From: DASZCR01 sp964246705
GTDB lineage: Bacteria > Acidobacteriota > Blastocatellia > Pyrinomonadales > Pyrinomonadaceae
Length of the DNA stretch: 64,000 nucleotides
Assembly (NCBI GenBank): GCA_964246705.1
Contig: CAXTRQ010000009.1
Coordinates: 1 to 64,000, forward strand
Direction: 5' to 3'
A model generated the notes under the pieces. That model had not been told where the DNA came from and did not search any database. It saw nothing but the letters and a program-made list of their open reading frames with translations. This document shows positions 1-8,552 of the stretch, piece by piece. The translations under genes were made by a program, and so were the position numbers. Position 1 is the first letter of the stretch. Each line of letters begins with the position of its first letter.

Positions 1-1883
1 CCGTCCATTCCCAGCATCGCGCCCGTCATCGGGTCGCTGAACTGGTCGGACTGCTGACCAAGACCGTCGCGGCGCGAAAGGCCCTCGCTCCCGCCGCCGA
101 GGCCCGCCGCGCCAGCAAGAAGGCCCTCGCCGCAGAGGCCGCGCGCGCCCTGAGCAGCGATTTCCAGCAGCGCGTGGTGTGGATTAACGGGGACGGGCGC
201 GAGCAGTTCACACTCTCGAACTTGCTCTCCGAGGTTGTCACGCAGTTAGGGCGCGCAGACTTGCGTCCCCTCACGCTTGAGTCGAAAAAACAGCAGGTGC
301 GCGATGTGGTTGCAGAGTCTCCCACGCTGCTCGTGTTGGATAGCTTCGAGATGATTGACCCGAAAGAGCAAGACCCCTGCATCGAATGGCTCGCGCAGCC
401 CGGTCTCGGCTCGGTTCTCATCACGACGCGACAGAAAATCGAGGCCGCGCACAACATCGAGATTAACGGCATGTCGTTCAGCGAGGCACAACTTTTCCTG
501 CAAGCGTTGGTCGCGCGCGCGCGCAACCCCGGAGCTTTTACCAATCTCGATTATGAGGAAATATTTCGCACAGCCGAAGGCAATCCGCTTGTCCTGCGTT
601 GGATTATTGCTCAGATTGATCTCGTACAAAATCCGCAGGCGGTCTTAGACAGTTTGCGTCGGGGCGATAATGCGCCGAGCCGCATCGTCTTTGACAACTC
701 GTTCAACTTGCCTCAGTTGGCTCCGCATGGACGCGCCGTGTTGCTGGCGCTCTCTCTGTTTGTGCCGAATGCTTCACGCGACGCGCTGGCGGAAGTGGTC
801 GGGCTGGCGCGCAGCCGGGACAGAAAACATCTCAAAGAAGCAATCGCGCGTTTAGCCGCCCTCGGACTGGCGCGCGTGACGCAAGGAGACGAGCGGCTGG
901 CGCTCGAAGGCTTGACCCGCGAACTTGCCAGAGCGCGTCTGTCCAAAGACCAGCGCGCCAACACTCTGCGCCAGCGATTCATCGCCTACTTCCTGCGCTA
1001 TGCGCGTGTGCACGAGCGCCCGACGCCCGAAGACTTCAACATGCTGGAAGCGGAGAAAGAAAATATCCTGAGCGCGATGGATTCAGCCTTTGAGATGAAG
1101 GATTGGGAGAGCGTGATGCGCTTCTATTCCGCGCTGGAAGAGTTCCTCGAACTGCGCGGTTACTGGAACGAAGCCATCAGGCGCAGCGGGCAGGCGATAG
1201 CGGCGGCAAAGGCGTCGAACAATGAACTGGCGGCAGCGCAATTTGCCGCGAAGGCCGCGAAGATTAATACGCGCCGGGGCGAATTCGATGACGCGCAACA
1301 GACATATCAACTGGTGCTCGATATTTTCCAAAAATTGCAGAGCGAACCCGACATCGCTGCCACACTGCACAGCATGGGCGCGGTTGCCATGAAACAAAAC
1401 GATTTGGCAGAGGCGCGCAGGCTCTATCGAGACAGCTTAGAAATCAGAAAGAGACTCGGAAATCAGGAGGACATCGCCGATACTCTGCACAATCTGGGCG
1501 TGGTCGCCGAAGATATTGGCGAAGCGAAAAAACTCTACGAGGAAAGTCTGGAAATCAGAAAGCAGCTTGGCGACCAACGCGGCATGGCGGTCACGATGAT
1601 GCAGTTAGGCAACATCGCTAAAAAAGAGAATCGTCTCGGAGAAGCGCGACGGCTTTATGAAGATAGTATGGTCATCAGAAAAAACCTCGGCGACCGGCGA
1701 GGCATCGCGCTGACCTTACACAATCTGGCCTTGCTCGCGCGGCAGGAAGACAACAGCGCCGAGGCCGTCCGTTTGTTGCGTGAATCCGTCAGCATCTTTG
1801 AAGACCTAAAAGCCGACGAAGCCGAAGGCGCGCGTGAGGCTCTGGAGCAGGTCGAGCGTGAGATGCGTGAGGCGAGCCGTTGA
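1..1883 (+). CDS. STAND NTPase (NB-ARC-like) with C-terminal TPRs, truncated by the left window edge
   Basis: The frame (codons in phase with base 3) is open to the left edge, so the N-terminus is missing; a GTG at 174 is only the first possible start inside the window. Seen: Walker B-like LLVLD at 327-341, a sensor-like ITTR at 420-431, a GNPL motif at 579-590, a winged-helix-like stretch, then TPR units from about 1230 to 1860 with the repeated pattern RLY-ES-EIRK-LGD. It aligns along its whole length with the TIR/NB-ARC/TPR protein just downstream, but where that paralogue has the P-loop GPGGIGKT this one reads EARRASKK (99-122). One TPR (near 1500) is a few residues short. Family knowledge: STAND NTPases of this layout are signal-sensing switches, several of them antiphage. 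The exact role is unknown. Whether it also had a TIR domain cannot be seen. Confidence 0.8.
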   Translation, partial: VHSQHRARHRVAELVGLLTKTVAARKALAPAAEARRASKKALAAEAARALSSDFQQRVVWINGDGREQFTLSNLLSEVVTQLGRADLRPLTLESKKQQVRDVVAESPTLLVLDSFEMIDPKEQDPCIEWLAQPGLGSVLITTRQKIEAAHNIEINGMSFSEAQLFLQALVARARNPGAFTNLDYEEIFRTAEGNPLVLRWIIAQIDLVQNPQAVLDSLRRGDNAPSRIVFDNSFNLPQLAPHGRAVLLALSLFVPNASRDALAEVVGLARSRDRKHLKEAIARLAALGLARVTQGDERLALEGLTRELARARLSKDQRANTLRQRFIAYFLRYARVHERPTPEDFNMLEAEKENILSAMDSAFEMKDWESVMRFYSALEEFLELRGYWNEAIRRSGQAIAAAKASNNELAAAQFAAKAAKINTRRGEFDDAQQTYQLVLDIFQKLQSEPDIAATLHSMGAVAMKQNDLAEARRLYRDSLEIRKRLGNQEDIADTLHNLGVVAEDIGEAKKLYEESLEIRKQLGDQRGMAVTMMQLGNIAKKENRLGEARRLYEDSMVIRKNLGDRRGIALTLHNLALLARQEDNSAEAVRLLRESVSIFEDLKADEAEGAREALEQVEREMREASR

Positions 1884-1952
1884 TGCTTGTCATCATGTTG
1901 ATGCTTCAATGTAGCAGTATTCTGTAGTTTGATTCACACAGGAAACTCGCCG

Positions 1953-4352
1953 ATGTCATCACAGCCGCCGAAAATATTTATTTCCTACGCCCACGAAGAC
2001 AGTCCGTATCAGGAAAAACTAGTGTTACACCTGAAAGGCTTGATTCAACGAGGCGTGATTTCAAGCTGGCACGACGGGCTGCTCGTCGCCGGGCAAGAAT
2101 GGAACAGAGAGATAGTCGGACACCTCGACACTTCTCGCGTCGTTCTGCTGCTCGTTAGCTCCTATTTCATCGCCTCCGACTACATCAACAATACAGAACT
2201 CAAACGAGCCGCCGAACGCTACACAACCAAAGAGGTCAGCATCATTCCCATCCTTGTCCGCAACGTTCACGGCTGGCAGGAAAAACCTTTCGGCGCGCAC
2301 AAGCTCGGCGATTTCCAAGCCTTGCCCGACGGCCTCGAATTTATCGTGGACTGGAAAAACAAGGACGCCGCTTTTGCCAACGTCGTCGAAGGTATTGAAG
2401 AGACAATAAAAAGTCTGAAGCCGATTTTCGTGGCGGCGCGTTCCGCTTCTATTCCGCGCCCGCCCTCCTTCGGTTTCGTGGCGCGACGCGACGCAGAGGG
2501 GCGCGACATCGTAGAACGTTTGAAAGTGGAACTTGCGCCGGGCAAAAATCAACTCGTCACACTATCGGGGCCGGGCGGCATCGGCAAAACCACTCTCGCC
2601 GCACAAGCCGCACGCGCATCGAGGGAAGTATTCGCAGGCCGCATCGTTTGGAGCAGCGCAGACGGACGCGCAGACTTGACGCTCTCTGCGCTGCTCGATG
2701 ACATCGCCACACAGTTGGAACGCGCAGATATACGCACGCTCGCACCCGACGCGAAAGCCGAGGCGGTGCGCGCGCTCGTCGCAGACCTGCCAGCCCTCGT
2801 CGTGCTCGATAACTACGAAACGATTTCAAGTGCCGGACAGAGAAGTATCGAGCAATGGTTCACGCTCGCACAGTGTTGCGTGCTGTTCACCTCACGACCG
2901 AGAATCAACCAGACGCTCAACATCCGCGTTGAAGCCATGTCGTGGGAAGAAGCGCAGGAGTTTCTGGAAAAACTTATCGAGCAAACGCAAGACCAGCAGA
3001 TTTTCTCCGACGAGGTACGCCAGCGCATCTACAAAACGGCGGAAGCCAACCCGTTCGTCATGCAATGGGTCGTCGCGCAGATTGACGCTGCCCAAGAGCC
3101 GGACACGGTTCTCGAAGAGTTGAAGCACGGCGAAGGCGACGCCGCACAGAGGGTTTTCGACCGTTCCTTCAACCTGCCGCAACTGGGCGACGACGGTCGC
3201 GCCACACTTCTTGCTCTCTCACTCTTTGTACCGAGCGCAGCCCGCCCCGCGCTGGCCGCCGTGGCGGGCTTCGGCGACAACCAGAAGCGACTGAATGAAG
3301 CGGTCAAGAATCTGCACGCGCTCTGGCTGATAAAGGGGTTGGATGCCAACCGCCGCTTTACCATCGAAGGCTTAACGCGCAGTCTGGCCGCCGCGCGCCT
3401 AGCGAAAGACGAGCGAGCCGAAGAGTTCCGTCAACGCTTCGTCGCGCATTTTCTCAACTACGCCGAAGCACACGCCGAACCGACGCCGGAAGATTACGAC
3501 GCGCTGGAAGCAGAGAAAGATAATCTGTTGAGCGTGACGGATGTAGCATTTGCTCGCAAAGATTGGGCGAGCGTTATGCAGATGGCATACGCTGTGGCAA
3601 ATCCAGTGGAAGGGATGCTGAGTGTGCGAGGTTACTGGGACGATGCCTTACGACGCGGCGAGCAAGCTATGGCAGCAGCGCGCGAAGCTAATAACGAATG
3701 GGCGGTTGCACAATTCACAGGCAATACAGCGATTATCCGCACGTTACGAGGCGAATACGATGAAACAAAACAAGCACACCAAGAGGCTTTGTCTACCTTT
3801 AGAAAAATAGGAAGTGACGCGAATATAGCTGTAGGATTGCACCAATTAGGACGGCTCGCACAAGATCAAGGCGAGATTGAAGAAGCGCAACGACTTTACA
3901 ATGAGAGTTTAGAAATCAATAAGAAACTCGGCGACCAGAGCGGTATCGCCATCACTCTGTATGAGTTGGGCAGACTTGCCCAAGCGCAGGGCGAACTTGA
4001 AGTATCGCGGCAGCTTTACAATGAAAGTTTGGAAATTAATGAGAAACTTGACAATCAGCGCGGCATTGCTCTCACCATACATGGATTAGCTATCCTTGCA
4101 AGAGTACAAGGAGATTTAGCTGAAGCGCGACAGCTTTACAGCAAGAGCTTAGATATTGCGAAGAAACTTGGGGATAAAAGCAATCTTGCTCTGATTTCTC
4201 ATAACATGGGGTTACTTTCCGAAGTAGAAGGCGATAAAGCAGAGGCCGCGCGGTTGTTCCGTGAGGCACTGAGTATGTTTGAGAAACTTGGCTCACCTTA
4301 TGCGGAGAAAGCGCGGAGGAATTTAGAGCGGTTGGAGGGTGAGTCTTCGTGA
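1953..4352 (+). CDS. TIR domain - NB-ARC-like NTPase - TPR protein
   Basis: About 799 aa. ATG at 1953 is chosen over the upstream TTG at 1929 because AGGAAA (1940-1945) lies 7 bases before it and the protein then begins directly with the TIR domain. TIR_2-type domain at residues 5-155 starts with KIFISYAHEDS; E82 in SSYFIASDYINNTE is where TIR NADases have the catalytic glutamate. The NTPase follows: Walker A GPGGIGKT (206-213), Walker B ALVVLD (281-286), FTSR sensor-like motif (312-315). From about residue 620 there are TPRs of 40 aa, repeated at nearly exact 120-nt spacing. Inference: an intracellular sensor whose TIR effector degrades NAD or makes a nucleotide signal on activation, as in TIR-STAND defence proteins. 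Base composition falls clearly in the TPR part (26 of 60 G+C at 4081-4140, 37 of 60 at 2701-2760). It lies 69 bases after its paralogue. Confidence 0.88.
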   Translation: MSSQPPKIFISYAHEDSPYQEKLVLHLKGLIQRGVISSWHDGLLVAGQEWNREIVGHLDTSRVVLLLVSSYFIASDYINNTELKRAAERYTTKEVSIIPILVRNVHGWQEKPFGAHKLGDFQALPDGLEFIVDWKNKDAAFANVVEGIEETIKSLKPIFVAARSASIPRPPSFGFVARRDAEGRDIVERLKVELAPGKNQLVTLSGPGGIGKTTLAAQAARASREVFAGRIVWSSADGRADLTLSALLDDIATQLERADIRTLAPDAKAEAVRALVADLPALVVLDNYETISSAGQRSIEQWFTLAQCCVLFTSRPRINQTLNIRVEAMSWEEAQEFLEKLIEQTQDQQIFSDEVRQRIYKTAEANPFVMQWVVAQIDAAQEPDTVLEELKHGEGDAAQRVFDRSFNLPQLGDDGRATLLALSLFVPSAARPALAAVAGFGDNQKRLNEAVKNLHALWLIKGLDANRRFTIEGLTRSLAAARLAKDERAEEFRQRFVAHFLNYAEAHAEPTPEDYDALEAEKDNLLSVTDVAFARKDWASVMQMAYAVANPVEGMLSVRGYWDDALRRGEQAMAAAREANNEWAVAQFTGNTAIIRTLRGEYDETKQAHQEALSTFRKIGSDANIAVGLHQLGRLAQDQGEIEEAQRLYNESLEINKKLGDQSGIAITLYELGRLAQAQGELEVSRQLYNESLEINEKLDNQRGIALTIHGLAILARVQGDLAEARQLYSKSLDIAKKLGDKSNLALISHNMGLLSEVEGDKAEAARLFREALSMFEKLGSPYAEKARRNLERLEGESS

Positions 4353-4481
4353 AGATAGGCGTGTAAAGATCATTGGGGTAGAATCGGGCGCAGGATAGTT
4401 TTCAATCATTTTTTGAGGGCGAGGCTTCGTGTTTGATTGGTGGGAGCGTCGCTTGTTTGGAAGATAAGGACGAGGATTGTG

Positions 4482-5903
4482 ATGATGAAGGAAGCGAGTG
4501 AGCGGAGTGCTGGGAGCGGGGCGGAAATGCGTGTCGAGACGGATTCGATGGGGGAGATTGGGGTTCCGGCGGATAAGTATTGGGGCGCGCAGACCGAGCG
4601 TTCGCTGATTCATTTCAATATCGGGGACGATGGGATGCCGCGCGAGATGATTCGCGCGCTGGGTATCTTGAAGAAGGCGGCGGCGCTCGTTAACAAGGAT
4701 TTGGGAAAGTTGGATGCGGAGCGGGCGAGACTTATCACTGAGGCGTGCGACGAGGTAATTGCGGGAAAGTTGGACGAGCATTTTCCGCTGCGGGTGTGGC
4801 AGACGGGAAGCGGGACGCAGACCAACATGAATGCCAACGAGGTTATCTCGAACCGCGCCATCGAACTGGCGGGCGGCGTGTTGGGCAGTAAGCAGCCCGT
4901 CCATCCGAACGATCATGTGAATATGTCGCAGTCGTCGAACGATACGTTTCCGACGGCCATGTATATCGCCGCCGCCGAGCAGGTAAGCTGGCTCATCCCG
5001 GAAGTCGAGCGTCTCCACAACGCGATTGATGCGAAGGCGAAAGAGTTTGCGGACGTAGTCAAGATCGGGCGGACGCACTTGCAGGATGCGACGCCTCTGA
5101 CCGTCGGGCAGGAAATGTCTGGCTGGGCGAGCCTCATCGAGAGAGACATCCGTAGATTGAACTCCGTCCTGCCGGAACTCTGCGAACTGGCTATCGGCGG
5201 GACGGCGGTCGGCACGGGACTCAACGCGCATCCCGAATTTGCCGTGCGCGCGGCGAAGAAGATCGCGGAGTTGACGGGGCTGCCCTTCAAATCGCACCCG
5301 AATAAATTCGCCGCGCTGTCGGCGCACGACGAGATAGTTTTTGCGAGCGGCGCGCTCAAAACTCTGGGCGGTTCGCTGATGAAGATTGCCAACGACATTC
5401 GCTGGCTGGCTTCGGGGCCGCGCGCGGGTTTTGGCGAACTGGTGCTGCCTGAAAACGAACCCGGCTCGTCCATCATGCCGGGCAAGGTGAATCCGACGCA
5501 ATCGGAAGCGGTGACGATGGTCGCCGTGCAGGTCTTCGGCAACGATGCCGCCATCGGCTTCGCAGGTTCACAGGGCAACTTCGAGTTGAACGTCTTCAAG
5601 CCGGTGATGATTCACAACTTTCTCCACTCGACGAGACTGCTTCACGACGCCTGTCATGGCTTCATAGATTACGCCGTCGCCGGAATCGAACTCAATCGCC
5701 CGCAGATCGAAGCCCACTTGCGAAACTCGCTCATGCTGGTGACCGCGCTCAATCCTTATATCGGCTACGATAAAGCGGCGCAGGTGGCGAAAAACGCGCA
5801 CAAGAAAGGCATTTCTCTGCGCGAGTCGGCAATCGAGCTTGGATTCCTGACGGGCGAGCAGTTTGATGAGTACGTCAAGCCGGAAGAGATGACGCACCCT
5901 TAA
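4482..5903 (+). CDS. fumC: Class II fumarate hydratase
   Basis: Interconverts fumarate and malate in the TCA cycle, cytoplasmic homotetramer. The product begins near the family consensus VETDSMGEIGVPADKYWGAQ, has TGSGTQTNMN, SSNDTFPTAM and TGLNAHP, and carries the superfamily signature GSSIMPGKVNP around nt 5460-5495. These motifs separate it from aspartase and argininosuccinate lyase. Start: ATG 4482 (or the adjacent 4485) follows GAGG; ATG 4527 is an alternative that would give the typical shorter N-terminus, since class II fumarases usually begin just before the RVETDSMG block. Length of about 473 aa is normal. It stands alone; the TIR gene ends 129 bases upstream. Confidence 0.95.
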   Translation: MMKEASERSAGSGAEMRVETDSMGEIGVPADKYWGAQTERSLIHFNIGDDGMPREMIRALGILKKAAALVNKDLGKLDAERARLITEACDEVIAGKLDEHFPLRVWQTGSGTQTNMNANEVISNRAIELAGGVLGSKQPVHPNDHVNMSQSSNDTFPTAMYIAAAEQVSWLIPEVERLHNAIDAKAKEFADVVKIGRTHLQDATPLTVGQEMSGWASLIERDIRRLNSVLPELCELAIGGTAVGTGLNAHPEFAVRAAKKIAELTGLPFKSHPNKFAALSAHDEIVFASGALKTLGGSLMKIANDIRWLASGPRAGFGELVLPENEPGSSIMPGKVNPTQSEAVTMVAVQVFGNDAAIGFAGSQGNFELNVFKPVMIHNFLHSTRLLHDACHGFIDYAVAGIELNRPQIEAHLRNSLMLVTALNPYIGYDKAAQVAKNAHKKGISLRESAIELGFLTGEQFDEYVKPEEMTHP

Positions 5904-6228
5904 GAGAAGCCCAAAAGCAATAATTAAACGCTAAAGTGAAGACCGGGCGGTGACGGCGCTTTCATCTTCATTTTGGCATGTTAATTTTTGCCTTTACCTT
6001 TTTACTTTTGCCTTATTTAACGCATCTAAATTGGTGCGTGCGCGTGAAGTTCGAGGCGCGCGTCGTCCGGCTTTTTGAGATAAGCGCGTCGTGCAGGGTG
6101 TGCGCTTGCGCTTCGTTTCTCAAAGTTAGTATAGTTTGTGTTTCGCGCTCCTGATACGGTCGCCGCCTGTGCGACGCGGACATCGAAGGGGAGCGCGCTG
6201 GAATGAGGAGAAAGAGAAGTTGACGACC
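5904..6228. other. Intergenic region fumC-nadA
   Basis: 325 bases without a gene. It contains a T-rich block, TTTTGCCTTT...TTACTTTTGCC (about 5985-6015), which resembles the terminator-like palindrome at 38238-38282, and a candidate promoter just before nadA. Nothing else is recognisable. Confidence 0.5.
6106..6135 (+). promoter_or_regulatory. Candidate promoter for nadA
   Basis: TTGCGC at 6106-6111 and TATAGT at 6130-6135 with an 18-base spacer. The -10 is 5/6 matches, the -35 weaker. It leaves a leader of about 85 bases to the nadA ATG. Assignment rests on consensus matching only. Confidence 0.35.
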
Positions 6229-7335
6229 ATGCTTGAAACTTTAGCGAAGGTTCCCGCCCTCGAAGATTACTTCGGATCGTCGGATGCGGAATTGCATGAG
6301 CGCATCGAGGCTGCGCGCCGGAGCTTGGGCGAGCGGCTCGTGATCCTCGGTCATCACTACCAGCGCGACGACGTAATTTGTCATGCGGATTTGACGGGCG
6401 ACTCGTTCAAGCTCTCGATGCAGGCGATGGAGCGCGCGAAGGCGGAGTTTATCGTCTTCTGCGGCGTCCACTTTATGGCCGAGTCGGCGGACATTCTTTC
6501 CGCGCCGCACCAAAAAGTTATCCTGCCGGATTTGGGCGCGGGTTGCTCGATGGCCGACATGGCTTCGGCTGAGCAGGTCGAAGACGCTTGGGAGCAGCTT
6601 GAATCAATCGGCGTCATCGGCGATTTTCGTGTGATGCCGATTACATACATGAACTCGACCGCCGCTATCAAGGCATTCTGCGGCCAGCACGAGGGCGTTG
6701 TGTGTACATCTTCAAACGCCGTCCCGCTCTTCGAGAAAAGCTTGAAAGAGGCTGACAAGCTATTCTTCTTTCCAGACCAGCATTTGGGTCGAAACACGGG
6801 GCTGAAGTTCGGTATTCCGCTCGAACAGATGGTGCTCTGGGACCCTGCGAAAGAGTTGGGCGGCAACACGGAAGAGCAACTGAGAGCCGCGCGACTGATT
6901 CTGTGGAAAGGTCATTGCTCCGTGCACGGGCGTTTTCGCGAGTGGCACGTGGATCAGGTACGCAAGCAAGTGCCGGGCATCAAGGTGCTCGTCCACCCGG
7001 AATGCGTGCATGAAGTGGTCGCCAAGTCCGATCTGAACGGCTCGACCGAGTTCATCATTAAAACTCTGGAAGCCGCACCCGCCGGATCGAAGTGGGCTAT
7101 CGGCACGGAAGTCAATCTCGTCGACCGGCTCATCAAGCGTTTTCCTGACAAGCACATTCAACTGCTTGCGCCCGATCTCTGCATGTGCGCGACGATGTAT
7201 CGCATCGCGCCGCAAAATCTGGCGTGGGTGCTCGAATCTCTCGTCGCCGGTGAGGTCGTCAACCAGATCATCGTGCCGGAAGAGACGGCACGTTGGGCGC
7301 GCGTTGCGCTCGACCGGATGCTGGCGATTAAATGA
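6229..7335 (+). CDS. nadA: Quinolinate synthase
   Basis: Condenses iminoaspartate and dihydroxyacetone phosphate to quinolinate in de novo NAD synthesis; needs a [4Fe-4S] cluster. About 368 aa. Seen: the N-terminal LVILGHHYQRDDV motif and the three cluster cysteine contexts FCGVHFMAESADIL, HPECVHEV and PDLCMCATMYRIAP. The ATG at 6229 is preceded by a purine-rich GAGGAGAAAGAGAAG stretch; a TTG at 6220 is possible. The frame stays open upstream to 6136 but that part does not resemble the family. nadB and nadC are not in the window; a gene for a small ferredoxin follows after 81 bases and a NAD synthetase lies at 29.9 kb. Confidence 0.95.
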   Translation: MLETLAKVPALEDYFGSSDAELHERIEAARRSLGERLVILGHHYQRDDVICHADLTGDSFKLSMQAMERAKAEFIVFCGVHFMAESADILSAPHQKVILPDLGAGCSMADMASAEQVEDAWEQLESIGVIGDFRVMPITYMNSTAAIKAFCGQHEGVVCTSSNAVPLFEKSLKEADKLFFFPDQHLGRNTGLKFGIPLEQMVLWDPAKELGGNTEEQLRAARLILWKGHCSVHGRFREWHVDQVRKQVPGIKVLVHPECVHEVVAKSDLNGSTEFIIKTLEAAPAGSKWAIGTEVNLVDRLIKRFPDKHIQLLAPDLCMCATMYRIAPQNLAWVLESLVAGEVVNQIIVPEETARWARVALDRMLAIK

Positions 7336-7341
7336 TAAAAG

Positions 7342-7399
7342 CAGTGACGAGTGACAAGGGACGAGCCAAAGCAATTTTTCAACTCGTTACCCGTCACTG
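7342..7399. repeat. GACGAGTGAC-type intergenic palindrome
   Basis: CAGTGACG (7342-7349) faces CGTCACTG (7392-7399), with GACGAGTGACAAG inside. The same words recur at 9475-9598. It fills the gap between nadA and the ferredoxin gene. Confidence 0.55.
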
Positions 7400-7416
7400 T
7401 TTTCGAGGAGGTGGTC

Positions 7417-7647
7417 TTGGCTGATTCGACTGACCGCGTGACGGAGAATGTTTCCGGCACGTACTACGTAGATACGCAGTGCATTGACTGCGACGTGTGT
7501 CGCGATACGGCTCCCGATAATTTCACACGTTCAAACTCGAACGGTTACTCGTTCGTCTATAAACAGCCGCAGACGCAGGAAGAGCGCGAGTTGTGTGAAG
7601 AGGCGCTGATGGCCTGTCCTGTCGAAGCCATCGGTAATGATGGTTGA
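7417..7647 (+). CDS. Small single-cluster ferredoxin
   Basis: About 76 aa. One set of cluster ligands: CIDCDVC followed far downstream by CPVEAI, as in [4Fe-4S] ferredoxins of the Fer4_13/Fer4_15 type, which transfer single electrons. TTG at 7417 is chosen because GAGGAGGT (7405-7412) lies just upstream; the longer frame from 7351 would cross the GACGAGTGAC repeat and adds nothing conserved. Directly after nadA, whose product is an iron-sulfur enzyme, so co-transcription is likely; a role as electron donor to a neighbouring enzyme is only an inference. Confidence 0.88.
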   Translation: MADSTDRVTENVSGTYYVDTQCIDCDVCRDTAPDNFTRSNSNGYSFVYKQPQTQEERELCEEALMACPVEAIGNDG

Positions 7648-7677
7648 GTGAAAGATTAGAATTCAGATTCGGTAGTT

Positions 7678-7724
7678 GAGGCCGCACGCGAGATTCTCCA
7701 GACGGGAAATTCGCGTGCGGCCTC
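7678..7724. terminator. Strong stem-loop after the ferredoxin gene
   Basis: Perfect 14-bp stem, GAGGCCGCACGCGA (7678-7691) with TCGCGTGCGGCCTC (7711-7724), loop of 19 bases. No T-tract follows, so it may be a factor-dependent terminator or an mRNA-stabilising hairpin. Confidence 0.55.
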
Positions 7725-7756
7725 GATTCGTGCTTGCGGACATTCCGGCGGCTCAA

Positions 7757-7833
7757 CTTTTCTACTTCTTTGCAGNNNNNNNNNNATATAAGTCACCCCC
7801 CCCCCCACGCCAAGCTGCAAAGAAGTAGAAAAG
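7757..7833. repeat. Intergenic palindrome containing an assembly gap
   Basis: Exact 19-base inverted repeat: CTTTTCTACTTCTTTGCAG (7757-7775) and its complement at 7815-7833. Between the arms are 10 N (7776-7785) and a run of 11 C (7796-7806). It separates the convergent ferredoxin and Rieske genes. The homopolymer is probably a read artefact at a hairpin. Confidence 0.75.
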
Positions 7834-7852
7834 CAGAAGTCTTGAATCAAGT

Positions 7853-8209
7853 TTAAATCTTAATTTTAATCCACCCGTCTTCAATCAAGACTTCGTAGGA
7901 TTCGACCGGGCTGGCGTTGCGGTTGAGGCACGCGCCCGTGCGCACGTCGAATTTCCAGCCGTGCCAATCGCATTCGATGGCGTGGCCGCAGAGGTTTCCA
8001 TCGGCGAGCGGCGCGCCCTTGTGCGGGCAAAAATTTTCGATGGCGTAGAACTGGCCGCCGACGTTGTAGAGCGCGAGTTCTCGCCCGTTCTTCAGTTCGA
8101 CGGTCGCACCTCTACCGTCGGGCACATCTTCGACGCGTCCGACGGTGACGAGCGTGTTCTCTCGCGCGGGGCGCTTCAAGTTTGAGAGTTTGGCATCAAA
8201 GGATTGCAT
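7853..8209 (-). CDS. Rieske [2Fe-2S] ferredoxin
   Basis: About 118 aa. Rieske motif pair CPHKGAPL and CDWHGWKFD gives the two Cys and two His cluster ligands; the pattern is that of soluble NirD/BphF-like Rieske proteins rather than bc1 subunits, with no signal peptide or membrane anchor. Such proteins carry electrons to oxygenases or reductases; the partner is not in the window. ATG at 8209 (preceded by an in-frame GTG at 8212, equally possible). It is transcribed away from the CBS gene, and its 3' end faces the palindrome at 7757-7833. Confidence 0.9.
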   Translation of the reverse strand: MQSFDAKLSNLKRPARENTLVTVGRVEDVPDGRGATVELKNGRELALYNVGGQFYAIENFCPHKGAPLADGNLCGHAIECDWHGWKFDVRTGACLNRNASPVESYEVLIEDGWIKIKI

Positions 8210-8552
8210 CACACTTGGAATCGTAACAAACCCCGCCGCGCTTGAGCAAACAGGAAGAAACGCGCGGCGATGAACGTCGAGCCGTAAGCAGAAACCCTTT
8301 TGTCTTTCCGTTCATCGTTCATCGCTTATCATTCCGTGTTTCACCTACTGGCAATCTCAATCGAAGCGAGTATAATTGACGCAAGTTCCCCTTGAAGCAT
8401 TTGAGATCGCATATGTGACCGGGCGCGGGTCGTCGTGTGCGTTTGCCGCGAATGAGGCGCGCTTCGCAGTGGGCGTCGGCGTCGGAGTTGGCTCTCGCCC
8501 CGGTGTTTTCAGTCAGGCGGCTTAAGTGGTAGACATCATTCGGGAGGAAAAT
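8210..8552. other. Divergent intergenic region Rieske / CBS gene
   Basis: 343 bases without a gene. It holds one good promoter towards the CBS gene (8350-8378) and a TTCATCGTTCATCG direct repeat near 8321. No riboswitch or operator could be recognised. Confidence 0.5.
8350..8378 (+). promoter_or_regulatory. Sigma70-type promoter for the CBS-pair gene
   Basis: CTGGCA (8350-8355) and a perfect TATAAT (8373-8378) with a 17-base spacer. The leader to the ATG at 8553 would be about 165 bases. Confidence 0.6.

Noticed and set aside
4323..5501. 392-codon frame on the minus strand opposite fumC
   Set aside because: Arg/His/Pro-rich shadow of a GC-rich gene; fumC on the plus strand is certain.
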